From Flavobacteriales bacterium (lineage in GTDB: Bacteria; Bacteroidota; Bacteroidia; NS11-12g; UBA955): a stretch of 32,981 bases of DNA. Location: NCBI GenBank assembly GCA_947463125.1, contig CANHQZ010000023.1:1-32981 (forward strand). Direction: 5' to 3'. The notes under the pieces are model-generated. The model had not been told where the DNA came from and ran no database searches. It was given only the letters and a program-made list of their open reading frames with translations. Position 1 is the first letter of the stretch. Each line of letters opens with the position of its first letter. This document shows, piece after piece, positions 31,338 to 32,981 of this stretch. A program made the position numbers and the translations under genes.

Positions 31338-32534
31338 ATGTACGGAGCGTTTCAGCAACACTTACAGGCCGAACTGAAAACCATCGAAGAAAACGGCCTT
31401 TACAAAAGAGAAAGAATCATTGTTACTCCGCAGGATGCGGTTATTCGCCTGCAGGATGGCAAAGAGGTAATTAATTTCTGCGCCAACAACTATCTGGGTC
31501 TAAGCAGCCACCCCCGTGTGGTTGATGCCGCCAAACGCGCTATCGACACCCACGGTTTTGGTATGAGCAGCGTGCGCTTTATCTGCGGAACGCAGGATAT
31601 ACACAAAGAACTGGAAGCCAAAATCGCTTCGTTTTACGGAACAGACGATACCATCCTATACGCCGCGGCATTTGATGCCAATGGAGGGGTGTTTGAACCC
31701 CTTCTGGGAGAAGAGGATGCCATCATCAGCGACTCGCTGAACCATGCCTCTATCATTGATGGCGTAAGACTTTGCAAAGCGCGCCGCTACCGCTATGCAA
31801 ACAACAACATGGCCGAGCTGGAGGAACAGCTCATCAAGGCAAGGGCTGAAGGCGCACGCTATATTCTGATTGTGACCGACGGGGTTTTCAGCATGGATGG
31901 TTATGTGGCACAGCTGGATAAAATCTGCGACCTTGCCGATAAATACAACGCCCTCACCATGACCGACGAATGCCACGCAGCCGGATTCATCGGCAAAACA
32001 GGCCGTGGTGTGCCCGAATACTGCAACGTGATGGGTCGTGTAGATATTATCACCGGCACACTGGGCAAAGCCCTGGGCGGTGCCATGGGTGGCTATACCA
32101 CCGGCCGCAAGGAGATTATTGAAATCCTCAGACAGCGCAGCCGCCCATACCTGTTCAGCAATTCGCTTGCGCCCAGCATCGTAGGTGCCAGCATCGAGGT
32201 GTTCAACATGCTCACCGAAACCACGGAACTGAGGGACAAGCTGGAAGCCAATGTGCACCGCTTCAAAGCCGGCATGAAAGCTGCGGGGTTTGATTTTAAA
32301 GACGGCGACAGTGCCATTGTGCCCATCATGCTGTACGATGCCAAGCTCAGCCAGGTAATGGCCGACAAGCTCTTGCAGGAAGGCATTTATGTAATCGGGT
32401 TCTTCTATCCTGTGGTTCCCAAAGACCAGGCCCGTATTCGTGTGCAGCTGAGTGCCGCCCACGAGTTTGAGCACATCGACCGCGCCATTGCCGCCTTTAC
32501 CAAGGTGGGCAAGGAACTGGGCGTGATTGCCTGA
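31338..32534 (+). CDS. kbl: 2-amino-3-ketobutyrate CoA ligase (glycine C-acetyltransferase)
   Basis: This 398-residue PLP enzyme cleaves 2-amino-3-oxobutyrate with CoA to glycine and acetyl-CoA, the second step of threonine breakdown through threonine dehydrogenase. The PLP lysine is Lys244 in GTLGKALGG, the same number as in E. coli KBL; NFCANNYLGLSSHP, HASIIDG and TMTDECHAAGFIGKTGRG are the other landmarks. It belongs to the alpha-oxoamine synthase family, whose other members (BioF, HemA, serine palmitoyltransferase) are close, but the length and FGMSSVRFICGTQDIHKELE favour KBL. The start at 31338 is chosen because upstream in-frame codons fall in the GH3 gene and in the promoter. The partner tdh is not in the window. 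Confidence 0.94.
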   Translation: MYGAFQQHLQAELKTIEENGLYKRERIIVTPQDAVIRLQDGKEVINFCANNYLGLSSHPRVVDAAKRAIDTHGFGMSSVRFICGTQDIHKELEAKIASFYGTDDTILYAAAFDANGGVFEPLLGEEDAIISDSLNHASIIDGVRLCKARRYRYANNNMAELEEQLIKARAEGARYILIVTDGVFSMDGYVAQLDKICDLADKYNALTMTDECHAAGFIGKTGRGVPEYCNVMGRVDIITGTLGKALGGAMGGYTTGRKEIIEILRQRSRPYLFSNSLAPSIVGASIEVFNMLTETTELRDKLEANVHRFKAGMKAAGFDFKDGDSAIVPIMLYDAKLSQVMADKLLQEGIYVIGFFYPVVPKDQARIRVQLSAAHEFEHIDRAIAAFTKVGKELGVIA

Positions 32535-32585
32535 ACCGGACCCATAAAAATATCGCAGCCTGAAAATAATCAAAACGAATAAGGC

Positions 32586-32593
32586 TATATTTG
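32586..32593 (+). promoter_or_regulatory. -7 promoter element of the amino acid transporter gene
   Basis: TATATTTG matches TAnnTTTG exactly and ends 23 nt before the ATG at 32617. No clear -33 element was seen. Confidence 0.55.
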
Positions 32594-32616
32594 TCGGGCA
32601 ACGAATAACTTTTACT

Positions 32617-32981
32617 ATGTCACTTTGGAGGAAAAAACCCCTTGGAGAACTGCTGGCACAAGCCGATGGCAGTAGTCTGAAACGCACTTTGGGAGCCTGG
32701 AGCCTCGTAGCCCTGGGCATTGGCGCCATCATCGGTGCCGGATTGTTTGTGAGAACCGCTGCTGCAGCCGGACAAGCCGCCGGACCCGGTGTAACCATGG
32801 CCTTTGTAGTCGCTGCCATTGGCTGCGCATTTGCCGGTTTGTGCTACGCCGAATTTGCCTCCATGATTCCCATCGCCGGCAGCGCTTATGCCTACAGTTA
32901 TGTGACCATGGGTGAAATCGTAGCCTGGATTATCGGTTGGGCGCTCATTATGGAATACGCCCTTGGCGCCGCTACCGTTTC
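32617..32981 (+). CDS. APC-superfamily (CAT-like) amino acid transporter, 5' part
   Basis: The frame opens at the ATG at 32617 and is open to the window end, giving the first 121 residues. A cytoplasmic N-terminus (MSLWRKKPLGELL) is followed by helix 1 with GIGAIIGAGLFV (34-45), the substrate-binding glycine motif of APC transporters, then helix 2 (AAGPGVTMAFVVAAIGCAFAGLCYAEF) and helix 3 starting at AYAYSYVTMGEIVAWIIGWALIMEY. This spacing and the wording AGSAYAYSYVTMGE are those of the cationic amino acid transporter (CAT) group. Substrate cannot be told from the fragment. It is separated from kbl by 82 nt with its own -7 box. Confidence 0.88.
   Translation, partial: MSLWRKKPLGELLAQADGSSLKRTLGAWSLVALGIGAIIGAGLFVRTAAAAGQAAGPGVTMAFVVAAIGCAFAGLCYAEFASMIPIAGSAYAYSYVTMGEIVAWIIGWALIMEYALGAATV

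Noticed and set aside
31656-32819. A long minus-strand open frame (387 codons) across kbl and the transporter start
   Set aside because: It is antisense to two clear genes and its product shows no domain; long antisense frames are common opposite GC-rich codons.

Overview
The window looks like ordinary chromosome from a member of the Bacteroidota; I cannot place it more finely. The signs are a SusC/SusD pair, a PSP1-domain protein with long tails, a bacterial GH3-family protein, start codons without Shine-Dalgarno sequences, and many copies of the Bacteroidota -7 promoter element TAnnTTTG just upstream of genes, sometimes with a TTTG-like -33 element about 20 nt before it. No phage, insertion sequence, CRISPR array or functional tRNA/rRNA gene was seen.

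Layout. 1-884: 5' part of a secreted GH16 glycoside hydrolase (minus strand, cut by the window edge). 973-3720: an arsenic locus of two converging operons, arsR-arsC-acr3 (plus) and arsR2-DUF6428 (minus), whose promoters carry nearly the same operator. 3756-4925: GT87-like membrane glycosyltransferase. 5292-9550: katG, terminator, then a TonB-dependent receptor. 9570-11488: fdx-iscX (minus) divergent from an acyl-CoA dehydrogenase (plus). 11561-15991: SusC/SusD pair (minus). 15992-16326: a gene-free stretch with a perfect palindrome and a candidate small RNA. 16327-19398: two DUF47 (PhoU-like) proteins and a Pit phosphate transporter with an unusual repeat-containing insertion. 19474-22876: rpoN, asnS and an XRE-type regulator. 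23099-27699: pnp, rpsO, gmd and a superoxide dismutase, all on the minus strand. 27777-32981: pnuC, a RicT-like PSP1 protein, a GH3-family enzyme, kbl and the start of an APC-family amino acid transporter, all on the plus strand.

How the genes work together. The ars genes form a complete arsenate-reduction and arsenite-export module, with a DUF6428 protein apparently under the same control. KatG and superoxide dismutase cover peroxide and superoxide. DUF47 plus Pit form a phosphate uptake unit. PNPase and the RicT-like protein, both linked to RNA metabolism in other bacteria, share an arginine/glycine/proline-rich tail motif. The rest is housekeeping (translation, NAD precursor uptake, GDP-sugar synthesis, threonine/glycine metabolism).

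The items most worth a second look are the twin ArsR operators that enclose the -7 box, the candidate structured RNA at about 16117-16246, the internally repeated Pit insertion, the shared tails of PNPase and the PSP1 protein, and the large share of genes whose start codon lies only 4-9 nt after a -7 box, which suggests leaderless mRNAs. All family names rest on reading motifs by eye; no database search was run.
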